Shown: one piece after another, positions 1 to 8,990 of the stretch
How the letters are laid out: the number at the start of each line of letters is the position of its first letter
Position numbering within the stretch: position 1 is the first letter of the stretch
Origin: Flavitalea sp966112615
Lineage (GTDB): Bacteria; Bacteroidota; Bacteroidia; Chitinophagales; Chitinophagaceae
Length of the DNA: 64,000 nt
Assembly: GCA_966112615.1 (NCBI GenBank)
Contig: CBHWDO010000007.1
Coordinates: 62,001 to 126,000, forward strand
Reading direction: 5' to 3'
The notes under the pieces: model-generated
The model's input: only the letters and a program-made list of their open reading frames with translations
What the model was told of the DNA's origin: nothing
The model's database searches: none
Made by a program: the position numbers and the translations under genes

Positions 1-1173
1 GGTCCACTGGATAACCTTGAATTGATCATTAAGATCAATACAGATCCCGAAACTGCAAGCAGTGCAGAAAGATTTGGTTCCAATGAAAACCAGATCGCTG
101 CTGCAATGATTCTGCGCTCATACCTGTACCTACATCTTACCGATCGTTTTGGAGATATTCCATTCAATGAAGCACTGAAGGGCAGGGAGAATTTCCGTCC
201 GAAGTTCACTCCACAACAGGAGGTTTACGACAGTCTGTTTGTGCAGTTGAAAAGAGCTTCTGAAATGATCGACGAGTCCGGAACTATTGATGGGGATGTG
301 CTTTTCAATGGAGATATGAATCGTTGGAGAATCTTTGGAAATACCATCAGGCTGGTAATGGGTCTGCGAATTTCTGAAGTGGATCCTGATAAGGGTCAGG
401 CTGAATTCCAGGATGCACTGGCAGATGGTGTGATCAGCAGCAATGCCGAAAATGTTGTCTACAATTACATTGCAGATAACAACTTCGATAATCCATGGGA
501 AGATGCATTTGAAACAAGGCTGGATTATACTATTAGTGAGCCATTTGCCGATACTTTAAATGCGCTGGATGATCCAAGAATTACGGTATTCGCAAATCCT
601 GCTACAGCTACCGGAACTTATGTTGGTATGCCGTATGGAGTTCCTGAATCAGAAGCAGGTTCCATTCCAAATTCCAACGTATCATTCCTGGGTAGTGCCG
701 TAAGGGAGCAGACTGCGCCATCCTATATTTATACTTATTCACAGGTGTTGTTCTCTATGGCTGAAGCTGCGCACAGGGGTTGGATCCCGGGAGGAGAGGC
801 GTCTGCCGAGCAGTATTACAATGATGCGATCAGGGCTTCCTGGCAACAGTGGGGAGTATATGATGAAGGTGCATATAATGCGTATATCGCCCAGCCAAGA
901 GTGGATTATACTGCCGGAACTGCATTACAGAAGATAGGTTTGCAGAAATGGATCTCATTATTTTTAAATGGATATGAGGCCTGGGCTGAATGGAGAAGGC
1001 TTGATTATCCAATGCTTACCCCGGCTCCGGCGAACCTGAATCCAGGGGGTGGAATCCCTGTAAGGCAGGCCTATCCTGCATTTGAAGCGACTTTGAACCA
1101 GGCTAATTACAATGAAGCTGTGTCGCGACAGGGTACCGACGACCTAAATACGCCAGTGTGGTGGGATAAATAA
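1..1173 (+). CDS. SusD-like_2 outer-membrane lipoprotein, 3' part only
   Basis: The gene is cut by the window start: the frame is open from base 1 to the TAA at 1171-1173, so the true start lies upstream and the TTG at 22 is not a start. The 390 visible codons align along their length with the complete SusD-like_2 protein at 4634-6088 (both share GPL-(N/D)-L, DPETA, a QIA...IL stretch, GDIP and EALKG, and end in VWWDK). By that alignment about 96 N-terminal residues, including the lipoprotein signal, are missing. SusD-like_2 (RagB-type) proteins are surface lipoproteins that cap a SusC transporter and bind the incoming nutrient. Its SusC partner should lie just upstream of the window. Unlike the two later loci, no DUF1735 gene follows; a terminator does. 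Confidence 0.93.
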   Translation, partial: GPLDNLELIIKINTDPETASSAERFGSNENQIAAAMILRSYLYLHLTDRFGDIPFNEALKGRENFRPKFTPQQEVYDSLFVQLKRASEMIDESGTIDGDVLFNGDMNRWRIFGNTIRLVMGLRISEVDPDKGQAEFQDALADGVISSNAENVVYNYIADNNFDNPWEDAFETRLDYTISEPFADTLNALDDPRITVFANPATATGTYVGMPYGVPESEAGSIPNSNVSFLGSAVREQTAPSYIYTYSQVLFSMAEAAHRGWIPGGEASAEQYYNDAIRASWQQWGVYDEGAYNAYIAQPRVDYTAGTALQKIGLQKWISLFLNGYEAWAEWRRLDYPMLTPAPANLNPGGGIPVRQAYPAFEATLNQANYNEAVSRQGTDDLNTPVWWDK

Positions 1174-1210
1174 ATTACAATAATTTTAATAGATAAGTAA
1201 ATATTATATG

Positions 1211-1241
1211 AAAAAAGACCCTGCTGTGCAGGGTTTTTTTT
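1211..1241 (+). terminator. Rho-independent terminator after the first SusD-like gene
   Basis: Six-bp stem CCCTGC (1219-1224) / GCAGGG (1228-1233) with a TGT loop, followed by a run of eight T (1234-1241). It is preceded by an A run at 1211-1216 that could extend the pairing and make it work on both strands. It separates the partial SusD locus from the next SusC gene. Confidence 0.85.
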
Positions 1242-1404
1242 ATGAACGGCAATAAAACTTGAACAAATTAAAAAAAATATAAGTCTTAGCAGCACAAGCC
1301 GATATTCTTATGTCTACTGTTGTATATATTAGCAAAAATTTAGGAGTTATTTAAGATTTCTTTTTAGCTCCTATTATTTGTCCAGTTAAAAAATACACAG
1401 TCAC

Positions 1405-4400
1405 ATGAGAAAAATTCTATCACTGCTTGCAGTGCTGGTACTGGCATCGGTATTGGCATTTGCGCAAACGCGGTCGGTGAGTGGGACGGTTACCGACGAA
1501 AAGGGTGACCCAATTCCCTATGCTTCAGTAGTTGTTAAAGGAAAAGCGAAAGGTGTCACTGCAGATGCAGATGGTAAATTCGTTTTGTCGAACATTGCCA
1601 CAGGCGCACAAGTGGTGATCTCCGCCCAGGGGCACCAGGATCGTACAGTTACCGTTGGTAACGAATCTCTGTTAAGCGTAAGTTTATTGAAAAGCACCAC
1701 TTCTACCCTGAATGAGGTAGTAGTTACCGGTGCTTTTAACATCAAGCGTTCACAAAGAGCTGTAGCGTACAATGCGCAGAATGTGAATGCTGAGCAACTG
1801 AACACTATCCGTCAGACCAACGTGACCAATGCTCTTTCCGGAAAAGTTGCCGGTTTGCAGGTATTGGGTCAATCCTCTGTAAAGTTGGGTGCTGATGCGG
1901 ATCAGCGTTTGGGTGGTGCAACCACACTAGGTGGTGGTGGTGTGATCTATGTTGTAGATGGTACCATTGTAAGTGCAAGTGATATCAACCCTGATGATGT
2001 GGAAGATGTTACTGTTTATTCTGGTGTTGCTGCAACCGCGCTGTTCGGTGATCGTGCAGTAGGTGGTGCAGTAGTTATCAATACAAAAAGGGCTAAGAAA
2101 GGTCAGAAAGGAATTGGTATCCAGCTGAATACAGGTGTTACTTTCGACCAGATTTATGTTCTGCCAAAATACCAGAATGAATATGCTGGTGGTGGTGTAG
2201 GTGAACTGATGCGCTTCGACTGGAAGCCAGGAATGCCAGAAGATTGGAAAGCTCTTAATGGAAAATATTATCCAGACTATTCTGATGATGCTTCATGGGG
2301 TCCAAGAATGGTAGGCCAGGATTATATTCCATGGTATGCATGGTATCCCGGATCAAAATATTCTTTCAAAACAGCCAAGCTGACTCCTCAGCCGGATAAT
2401 ATCCGTGATTTCTACGGAACCGGTGTTACCACCAATAACAATATCAACTTTACCAAGTCTGATGAAGGTTATCGCCTGAGGGTTTCTTATACCAATCAAT
2501 ATCAGAAAGGTCTTCTTCCTGGTTCTGACCTGAGAAAGAACATTTTTGCTACACAGACTGAATTTGATCTAGGTAAGAAATTCACATTGAATGCAAACCT
2601 TAACTATGTAACCAGAAAAGTTCAGGGTGAATTCAATGATGGTTATTCCAACCAATCTACAGGTTCATTCGGTTCATGGTTCCACAGGAGCCTTGATATG
2701 AATATCCTCAGGGAATTGAAAGGTCTGACATCTCCTGAAGGAATTCTGGCGAGCTGGAACCACAATAACCCAGGTACTTATGATGCTTCAAATCCTGTAG
2801 GTTTTTACGGAGGTAACTACTGGTATAACTTCTATACTTATTTCGATAATGTACAAAACGTAAATAACAGGGAGAGACTGTACGGAGACCTTGGTCTTAC
2901 TTATAAGTTGAACAACAACTTCCGTATCCGTGGTACCTATCGTCAGAACTACCTGGCTACCAACTACGAGAATAAGACCTACCAGGCATTGCAGAACAGT
3001 GGTACTCAAACCGGAACTTTTGCAAGTTATTCAACCGGTCAAACAAACTTCAAAGAGATCAACTATGAATTGGTAGCAACTTATACCAATAAATTTGGTG
3101 AAGACTGGTCTACCAATATCAATGCTGGAGGTAACATCCTCAAGTCAAATTATAAGGATGTTGGAGGTAATACTGTAAATGGTTTGAATGTACCAGACCT
3201 GTTTGCACTGAATAACTCCAAGAATCCAATTGGATATTTCAACACCAGGGAAATGAAAACAGTTAACTCACTGTTTGCCCGTGGTGATGTAGGATTCAAG
3301 AATATGTTGTTCGGAGAATTCTCTGTAAGACAAGACTGGTCTTCAACATTGCCAAAAGCGAAGCCTTATATTTTCTATAAGTCATTTGGTGGAAGCTTTG
3401 TATTCAGTGAATTGCTGAGCGACAAGTTCCCTGCACTGAGCTTTGGTAAATTAAGAGGTAGCTGGGGTGAAGTTCCTCAGGGTCTTGGAATCTATGACCT
3501 GAACTTTACTTATGGTGTAGCTGCAAACCAGTGGGCTGGAAACTTCCTGATGGGTACTCCGGATGTATTGATCGATCCAACCCTTAAAGGTGCAACTCAA
3601 AATACCGTTGAATTCGGTATGGATCTGAAATTCTTCCGTAACCGTTTAGGTTTGTCTGCAACATACCAAAAGAATATTTCAAAAGATATTCCTATCACAG
3701 TGGATGTTAGTGGAACTTCAGGATACACTGCAAAGAGAATCAATGCAGGTAGAATTGAAGCATCTACTTTGTTCCTCTCTCTAACCGGTCGTCCTATTCA
3801 ATCTAAAGACTTTACCTGGGATGTAACGCTGAATTTCTCCAAGCAGTTGGATAATAAGGTGGTTCGCCTGGCGCCTGGAGTTAACCAGCTGGTTGCTTTC
3901 TCCGGTGCATTCTCTACAACTTCTTCTGCATATGTTGTGCATAGAGAAGGAGAGCAGTGGGGTCAGTTGATCGGTGGTGGAATCAAGAGGATCAATGGAA
4001 AGCCAGTTGTAGATGATGACGGTCTTTTCATCAAGCAGGATAACGTGAACTTCGGTAGCGTACTTCCTGAATACCTCGGTGGATTCCTGAACAACTTCAG
4101 CTACAAGAACTTCGTAGCTCAAATCAATATCGACTACTCTAAAGGTGGTAAATACTTCTCATTGTCTGATTTCTGGGGAAGCTTCTCTGGTCTGACTGCT
4201 AGAACAGTAGGTTTGAACGATAAGGGTAATCCGATTCGTGATGCAGTTGCTGATGGCGGTGGTATCCATGTATTTGGTGTGGATGCTGATGGAAAGGATG
4301 TTGATTACTACGTGGAAGCGCAGGATTATCATCACCAGTTCCGTAGCCGTAACATTTCTGAAATGAGCGTTTATGATCTTGATTTCATCAAGTTGAGAGA

Positions 4401-4614
4401 AGTAAGCGTTGGATATAGAATTCCAGTTACCAAGATCGGTAATCTGTCGAAGTATGTTCAGAATGCAACATTCTCACTGGTAGCAAGAAACCCATGGTTG
4501 ATCTATGCAAGCAACAGGGATTTCGATCCATCTGAAATGAGCCAGAAGTATGGTGAAGATGGCCAGATGCCAGGAACCCGTTCATTTGGTTTCAACCTTT
4601 CAGTAGGATTCTAA
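1405..4614 (+). CDS. SusC/RagA-family TonB-dependent outer-membrane transporter
   Basis: The 1069-aa protein forms the TonB-dependent channel of a SusCD uptake complex. Residues 1-21 are a Sec signal peptide ending in FAQ. Residues about 23-100 form the carboxypeptidase-regulatory-like domain typical of SusC (GTVTDEKGDPIPYASV...). The plug domain follows (about 105-230), with the family segment NPDDVEDVTVYSG and AALFGDRA-like continuation, and then a C-terminal beta-barrel ending in the aromatic FNLSVGF. The length is normal for SusC. The SusD partner starts 19 nt downstream and a DUF1735 lipoprotein follows, so the three genes look like one transcription unit. No CAZyme is linked, so the substrate cannot be read; peptides or glycans are both possible. 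The paralogue at 11339 has a very similar leader and regulatory domain. Confidence 0.95.
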   Translation: MRKILSLLAVLVLASVLAFAQTRSVSGTVTDEKGDPIPYASVVVKGKAKGVTADADGKFVLSNIATGAQVVISAQGHQDRTVTVGNESLLSVSLLKSTTSTLNEVVVTGAFNIKRSQRAVAYNAQNVNAEQLNTIRQTNVTNALSGKVAGLQVLGQSSVKLGADADQRLGGATTLGGGGVIYVVDGTIVSASDINPDDVEDVTVYSGVAATALFGDRAVGGAVVINTKRAKKGQKGIGIQLNTGVTFDQIYVLPKYQNEYAGGGVGELMRFDWKPGMPEDWKALNGKYYPDYSDDASWGPRMVGQDYIPWYAWYPGSKYSFKTAKLTPQPDNIRDFYGTGVTTNNNINFTKSDEGYRLRVSYTNQYQKGLLPGSDLRKNIFATQTEFDLGKKFTLNANLNYVTRKVQGEFNDGYSNQSTGSFGSWFHRSLDMNILRELKGLTSPEGILASWNHNNPGTYDASNPVGFYGGNYWYNFYTYFDNVQNVNNRERLYGDLGLTYKLNNNFRIRGTYRQNYLATNYENKTYQALQNSGTQTGTFASYSTGQTNFKEINYELVATYTNKFGEDWSTNINAGGNILKSNYKDVGGNTVNGLNVPDLFALNNSKNPIGYFNTREMKTVNSLFARGDVGFKNMLFGEFSVRQDWSSTLPKAKPYIFYKSFGGSFVFSELLSDKFPALSFGKLRGSWGEVPQGLGIYDLNFTYGVAANQWAGNFLMGTPDVLIDPTLKGATQNTVEFGMDLKFFRNRLGLSATYQKNISKDIPITVDVSGTSGYTAKRINAGRIEASTLFLSLTGRPIQSKDFTWDVTLNFSKQLDNKVVRLAPGVNQLVAFSGAFSTTSSAYVVHREGEQWGQLIGGGIKRINGKPVVDDDGLFIKQDNVNFGSVLPEYLGGFLNNFSYKNFVAQINIDYSKGGKYFSLSDFWGSFSGLTARTVGLNDKGNPIRDAVADGGGIHVFGVDADGKDVDYYVEAQDYHHQFRSRNISEMSVYDLDFIKLREVSVGYRIPVTKIGNLSKYVQNATFSLVARNPWLIYASNRDFDPSEMSQKYGEDGQMPGTRSFGFNLSVGF

Positions 4615-4633
4615 GCTTTTAAAACTTAAGACA

Positions 4634-6088
4634 ATGAAAAGAACAAATTATAAATTATACGCTTTATCGGGGCTTGTTAGCCTTTCCCTGCTGATGGGAA
4701 CGGGTTGCAGCAAGATCGATGATTTTGGAAACATCAACGAAAACCCGGGAAGAACCACGGCTCCAATTACTTCAGCAGTTCTGACCAACGTACTGGCTGG
4801 TATTCCTGGAACTGCAGCCAATACCAGGGGCGGTTTGTATGCTCAGTATTTTTCTGAAACACAGTATACCGAGACATCTTTGTATGCTGAACCAAAGATC
4901 GATTTTGATGGAACTTATGCTGGTCCATTGAATGACCTTCAGAATATCATCAACTATAATTCTGATCCTGAGACAGCTCCTAAAGCAGCTTTGAATGGTT
5001 CGAATAATAACCAGATCGCAGTTGCAAGAATTTTGAAGGCTTACTATTACTGGCTTCTTACAGACCAGTATGGTGATATTCCTTATTCTGAAGCATTGAA
5101 AGGTGAAGGAGTTACCAAATTTGATTCACAGGAGTCAATTTATACTGACCTGTTCAAAGAATTGACAGAGGCAGTTGCCCAGTTCGATAATGGAATTGGT
5201 GCAAAGGGTGACCTGATGTATGGTGGTAATAATGAGAAGTGGAAAAAGTTTGCTAATTCACTTCGACTGTTAATGGCTATGCGTATTTCAAAAGTGGATG
5301 CTACCACTGGTGCGGCACAGGCTTCCTCAGCAATTGCTGCAGGAGTTATGACCAGCAACGATGATAACGCTACCATTGATTATCCAAATGATGGTACTTA
5401 TAACAACGTATGGTGGGGAACTTACAATACCCGTAAGGACTTTGCCATGAGTGATATCATTGATGATTTCGTAACTGATCTGAACGATCCACGCAAAACC
5501 GTATTTGGTTCATCTGATATTGGTTTCCCTTATGGATTGACACGCGATGCTGCTGTTGCCTTTGATGGTTCTTCAGGCGGCCGTTGGGCAAGAATCCTTA
5601 GCGATGATAAGCGCACATCAGGATCTCCTGTGGTGATTGTGAACTATGCAACAGTATTGCTTGCACAGGCTGAAGCAAGACAAAGAGGTTGGATTAATTC
5701 AGGGCCAAGTGCTGAAGATCTTTACAAGATGGCGATCAAAGCATCATGGGATGAGTGGGGTCTGAACTGGGAGCAGGAAACATTTGATACCTATTATGGT
5801 AATGCAGATGTTAACCTTTCCGCTGCAGGTGATCCTCTCGAAAAAATTGCAATACAACGTTACCTGGCTATGTATCCAAACGGATCACAGGCCTGGTTCG
5901 AGTGGAGAAGAACCGGGTTCCCTCAACTGGATCCAACTCCTGCTGCAACCAATTCATCCAAGCAGATACCACGTCGATATGTATATGGTCTTCGCCAGTA
6001 CAGTTTGAACAAAGCAAATGTTGAAGCTGCAGCTGCTGCAATGGGTGGAGATACCCAGGATAGCAGAGTATGGTGGGATAAACCATAA
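4634..6088 (+). CDS. SusD-like_2 (RagB-type) nutrient-binding lipoprotein
   Basis: This 484-aa protein is the surface lid of the SusC at 1405-4614. The lipobox is LLMGTGC with Cys25 as the lipidated residue, and the following SKIDD carries the acidic residues often seen in lipoproteins flipped to the cell surface in Bacteroidota. The body has SusD-like_2 landmarks: DPETA near 110, a QYGDIPYSEALKG segment near 150 and a C-terminal WFEWRRTG followed by VWWDKP. It is a tandem paralogue of the truncated gene at 1-1173. The start ATG lies 19 nt after the SusC stop. A hairpin lies between this gene and the DUF1735 gene. Confidence 0.95.
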   Translation: MKRTNYKLYALSGLVSLSLLMGTGCSKIDDFGNINENPGRTTAPITSAVLTNVLAGIPGTAANTRGGLYAQYFSETQYTETSLYAEPKIDFDGTYAGPLNDLQNIINYNSDPETAPKAALNGSNNNQIAVARILKAYYYWLLTDQYGDIPYSEALKGEGVTKFDSQESIYTDLFKELTEAVAQFDNGIGAKGDLMYGGNNEKWKKFANSLRLLMAMRISKVDATTGAAQASSAIAAGVMTSNDDNATIDYPNDGTYNNVWWGTYNTRKDFAMSDIIDDFVTDLNDPRKTVFGSSDIGFPYGLTRDAAVAFDGSSGGRWARILSDDKRTSGSPVVIVNYATVLLAQAEARQRGWINSGPSAEDLYKMAIKASWDEWGLNWEQETFDTYYGNADVNLSAAGDPLEKIAIQRYLAMYPNGSQAWFEWRRTGFPQLDPTPAATNSSKQIPRRYVYGLRQYSLNKANVEAAAAAMGGDTQDSRVWWDKP

Positions 6089-6095
6089 AGATATT

Positions 6096-6129
6096 AAGTG
6101 CCGGATCAACCGGTCCGGCGCTTATTTTT
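6096..6129 (+). terminator. Intercistronic hairpin with T-tract between SusD and DUF1735 genes
   Basis: Ten-bp stem AAGTGCCGGA (6096-6105) / TCCGGCGCTT (6114-6123) with one G-T wobble, an 8-nt loop and five T at 6125-6129. It looks like a Rho-independent terminator, but the next gene of the apparent operon starts at 6150, so it may act as a partial terminator or a 3'-end stabiliser that lowers expression of the third gene. Confidence 0.65.
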
Positions 6130-6149
6130 CAACCCTAATCTGAATCAAA

Positions 6150-7109
6150 ATGATAAAGAATACGTTTAAATATTTCGGCGTGGCATTGGTTTCCAGCATT
6201 GGTTTCCTGTCATGCGATAAAAATGATGAAGGCACAATGAATGGTGCCGGAAGAACGATCGTGAAGATCGATGAGGCAGCTGATGAAAAGTATGCCATCG
6301 CGCTTGATTTCGTTAATGGTTTCCAGGATGTAGACCTGATCACTGTTAGAAGAAATGTTCCTAATAATGGTGAATTGAATAAGCCACTTGACGTTGTAAT
6401 TATGGAAGATGCTGATGCAGTAACTGAATATAATACAGTTCACAAAACCAGTTATATTCCACTTCCTGCTGATGCATATACTATTGATGCTGGTAACCCA
6501 AAAAGTGGAACTGACTGGACCTTAAAAATGCAGCCAGGAGAATTTGCAAAGCCTGTTCGCATCCAGTTAGATGCTACCAAGATGGACCTCAGTAAGCAAT
6601 ATGCTTTCGGTTTCAAATTGAAAGATGCTGCAGGAAATGCTATCAGCAATGCTTACAACGCAGTGATTGTTGAAGTAGGTGTTAAGAACAAATATGATGG
6701 AGTTTATGAAGTAACCGGTACTATGGTTGATGTAGTAAATGCTTCTTTAACCGGTTACTATCCATTGAGCTGGGACCTGAGAACTGCAGGTGCAGCCAAG
6801 GTAAAAGTTTATGACCGTCAGACCGGAACTCAGACTCACCTTATCTCCAGCGGTGGTGCACTCAGCCAGTACGGTACATTTGGCCTGGATGTAACTTTTG
6901 ATCCTGCTTCTGACGCAATCGTTTCTATCAAGAGTCCATATGAGCCTGCAGCAAATACTCGCGCCGCAGCATTGGATGAATCAGGTGAAAACCGTTACGA
7001 TGCAGCTACCAAGACTGTTAAGATCAAGTACTTCATGTTGCAGCCAAACACTGTAACCCCATACAGAACATCTTTTGATGAAACATGGGTTTATAAAGGA
7101 GCACGTTAA
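6150..7109 (+). CDS. DUF1735-domain (BT_3987-like) surface lipoprotein
   Basis: A 319-aa lipoprotein with lipobox IGFLSC (Cys22) followed by charged DKNDEG. Residues about 45-170 resemble DUF1735, with the family's VVIMEDADAVTEYN and a TSYIPLPADAY stretch; the C-terminal half (about 185-315) is a beta-rich domain opening with NKYDGVYEVTG. Proteins of this kind are commonly encoded beside SusCD pairs as accessory surface glycan- or nutrient-binding lipoproteins. The gene is last in the SusC-SusD-DUF1735 unit. The protein at 16131 has the same domain order and the same opening of the second domain (QYDGVYKM), so the trio is duplicated as a unit. Confidence 0.85.
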   Translation: MIKNTFKYFGVALVSSIGFLSCDKNDEGTMNGAGRTIVKIDEAADEKYAIALDFVNGFQDVDLITVRRNVPNNGELNKPLDVVIMEDADAVTEYNTVHKTSYIPLPADAYTIDAGNPKSGTDWTLKMQPGEFAKPVRIQLDATKMDLSKQYAFGFKLKDAAGNAISNAYNAVIVEVGVKNKYDGVYEVTGTMVDVVNASLTGYYPLSWDLRTAGAAKVKVYDRQTGTQTHLISSGGALSQYGTFGLDVTFDPASDAIVSIKSPYEPAANTRAAALDESGENRYDAATKTVKIKYFMLQPNTVTPYRTSFDETWVYKGAR

Positions 7110-7132
7110 TCCTTACAGCTTTATATTGACAG

Positions 7133-7162
7133 GCCGCCTCTAACCGGGGCGGCTTTTGTTTT
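7133..7162 (+). terminator. Terminator of the first SusC-SusD-DUF1735 unit
   Basis: GC-rich stem GCCGCC (7133-7138) / GGCGGC (7148-7153) with a 9-nt loop, followed by TTTTGTTTT (7154-7162). Confidence 0.85.
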
Positions 7163-7209
7163 GTGTATCTTCAATAGGTCCCTTTAATTTGCAGATTCAA
7201 ATAATTAAT

Positions 7210-7524
7210 ATGAGTAACGAGAACCCACAGAATAATCAGCTTAATATTGAGATCACTGAAGAAATTGCAGAAGGTCAATATGCAAATCTGGCCATCATCA
7301 CTCATTCGCATGCAGAGTTTGTGGTTGATTTTGTGAACGTGATGCCCGGCACACCTAAAAGCAAAGTGAAATCACGCGTGATCCTCACTCCGCAACATGC
7401 AAAAAGATTCATGAAAGCACTGGTCGATAATATCAATCGCTTTGAAGCTGCCAATGGAAAGATCCAGGATATTGAAGAGATGTCGCTGCCATTGAATTTC
7501 GGAGGACCAACTGCACAGGCCTAG
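7210..7524 (+). CDS. DUF3467-family protein
   Basis: A 104-aa cytosolic protein. The frame is open further upstream, but the ATG at 7210 gives the family-typical N-terminus, and the upstream extension would overlap the terminator at 7133-7162. Characteristic segments are AEGQYANLAIITHS near 22-35, FVVDFVNVMPG near 40, and KVKSRVILTPQHAKRF near 55-70. The family is widespread in Bacteroidota as a short conserved protein; I know of no established function. No signal peptide or membrane segment is visible. It lies alone between the SusCD terminator and the permease gene 50 nt downstream. Confidence 0.88.
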   Translation: MSNENPQNNQLNIEITEEIAEGQYANLAIITHSHAEFVVDFVNVMPGTPKSKVKSRVILTPQHAKRFMKALVDNINRFEAANGKIQDIEEMSLPLNFGGPTAQA

Positions 7525-7573
7525 TGAACGGCATTAAAAATGTCGTTATCTTCCTTTCTCATTAAATTCAATC

Positions 7574-8989
7574 ATGACCCAACAAAACACTGCTTTTAAA
7601 CCAACACTGGGTTTGCTGGATGCTACGATGCTCGTTGCAGGCTCCATGATCGGCTCAGGTATTTTTATCGTTAGTGCCGATATTACCCGAAATGTAGGAA
7701 GCGCCGGATGGCTCATCTTCGTGTGGCTGCTTACCGGTTTCATGACGCTCACTGCGGCGCTTAGCTATGGTGAACTTAGTGCCATGTTTCCCAAGGCAGG
7801 CGGACAATACGTTTATCTTAAAGAAGCATATAATCCACTGATTGGATTTCTATATGGATGGAGTTTCTTCTCTGTTATTCAAACGGCAACCATTGCAGCA
7901 GTAGGTGTTGCCTTTGCAAAATTTACTGCATACCTGGTACCCGCATTCAGTGAAGACCGTGTTGCATTAGATCTAGGCTTCCGGCAAATATCACCCGCAC
8001 AATTATTGTCAATAGTGATAATTGTCTTGCTGACATATATTAATACAAGAGGTGTTAAAAGTGGTAAGCTGATCCAGACAACCTTTACGCTTACAAAACT
8101 GCTCAGTCTTTTTGGATTGATCGTATTTGGATTGATCATGGCAAAAGGAGATGTGTGGGATGCTAACTGGACCAATGCATGGGATCTTCATAAACTGAAT
8201 GGAGATGGAAGCATTGAAGCATATACAACTGCGGCTGCAGTTGGTGCTATTGCTGCAGCAATGGTAGGATCAATATTCAGCAGTGATGCCTGGAATAGTG
8301 TAACCTTTATAGCAGGCGAGATCAAGAATCCTCAAAGAAATATTGGGTTGAGCCTGTTTCTTGGAACACTGATCGTAACACTGATCTATGTTACCACGAA
8401 TATCATGTACACTGCGGTATTGCCTTTGAATGAGATTGCCAGTGCAGATAAAGACCGCGTGGCAGTTGCAGCATCACATGTGATCTTTGGAAATGCAGGA
8501 ACCATAATCATTGCATTGATGATCATGGTATCCACATTTGGATGTAATAATGGACTGATACTTTCAGGTGCAAGAGTGTATTACACTATGGCAAAGGATG
8601 GATTGTTCTTTAAAAAAGCAGGAACGCTTAATCAGAATTCAGTTCCTTCATTTGCTCTCTGGACACAATGTGTGATCGCCTGTATCTGGAGCCTGAGCGG
8701 TTCATACGGAAACCTTCTCGATATGATCTCATTTGTGGTGGTAGTATTTTATATGCTTACCATCATTGGCATATTTATTTTGAGAAACAAAAGACCGGAT
8801 GCAGACCGCCCATATAAAGCCTTTGGATATCCAGTGGTTCCAATACTTTATATATTGACCGGTCTGACATTCTGCAGCCTGCTGATCATTTATAAGCCGC
8901 AGTTTACCTGGCCAGGACTGATCATTACGTTGCTGGGAGTACCTTTGTATTATATAGCGCTAAAATCAAATAAGAATAAAGAAGGGTAG
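7574..8989 (+). CDS. APC-superfamily amino acid permease
   Basis: A 471-aa integral inner-membrane protein with about twelve hydrophobic segments. The first helix carries the APC signature DATMLVAGSMIGSGIFIVSA, where the unwound GSGI motif contacts substrate. Length and the lack of a signal peptide fit the APC family of proton- or antiport-driven amino acid transporters. The particular amino acid cannot be assigned. The stop is 1 nt before the ATG of the heptose kinase gene, so the two are probably co-transcribed, although there is no obvious pathway link. Confidence 0.9.
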   Translation: MTQQNTAFKPTLGLLDATMLVAGSMIGSGIFIVSADITRNVGSAGWLIFVWLLTGFMTLTAALSYGELSAMFPKAGGQYVYLKEAYNPLIGFLYGWSFFSVIQTATIAAVGVAFAKFTAYLVPAFSEDRVALDLGFRQISPAQLLSIVIIVLLTYINTRGVKSGKLIQTTFTLTKLLSLFGLIVFGLIMAKGDVWDANWTNAWDLHKLNGDGSIEAYTTAAAVGAIAAAMVGSIFSSDAWNSVTFIAGEIKNPQRNIGLSLFLGTLIVTLIYVTTNIMYTAVLPLNEIASADKDRVAVAASHVIFGNAGTIIIALMIMVSTFGCNNGLILSGARVYYTMAKDGLFFKKAGTLNQNSVPSFALWTQCVIACIWSLSGSYGNLLDMISFVVVVFYMLTIIGIFILRNKRPDADRPYKAFGYPVVPILYILTGLTFCSLLIIYKPQFTWPGLIITLLGVPLYYIALKSNKNKEG

Positions 8990-8990
8990 T

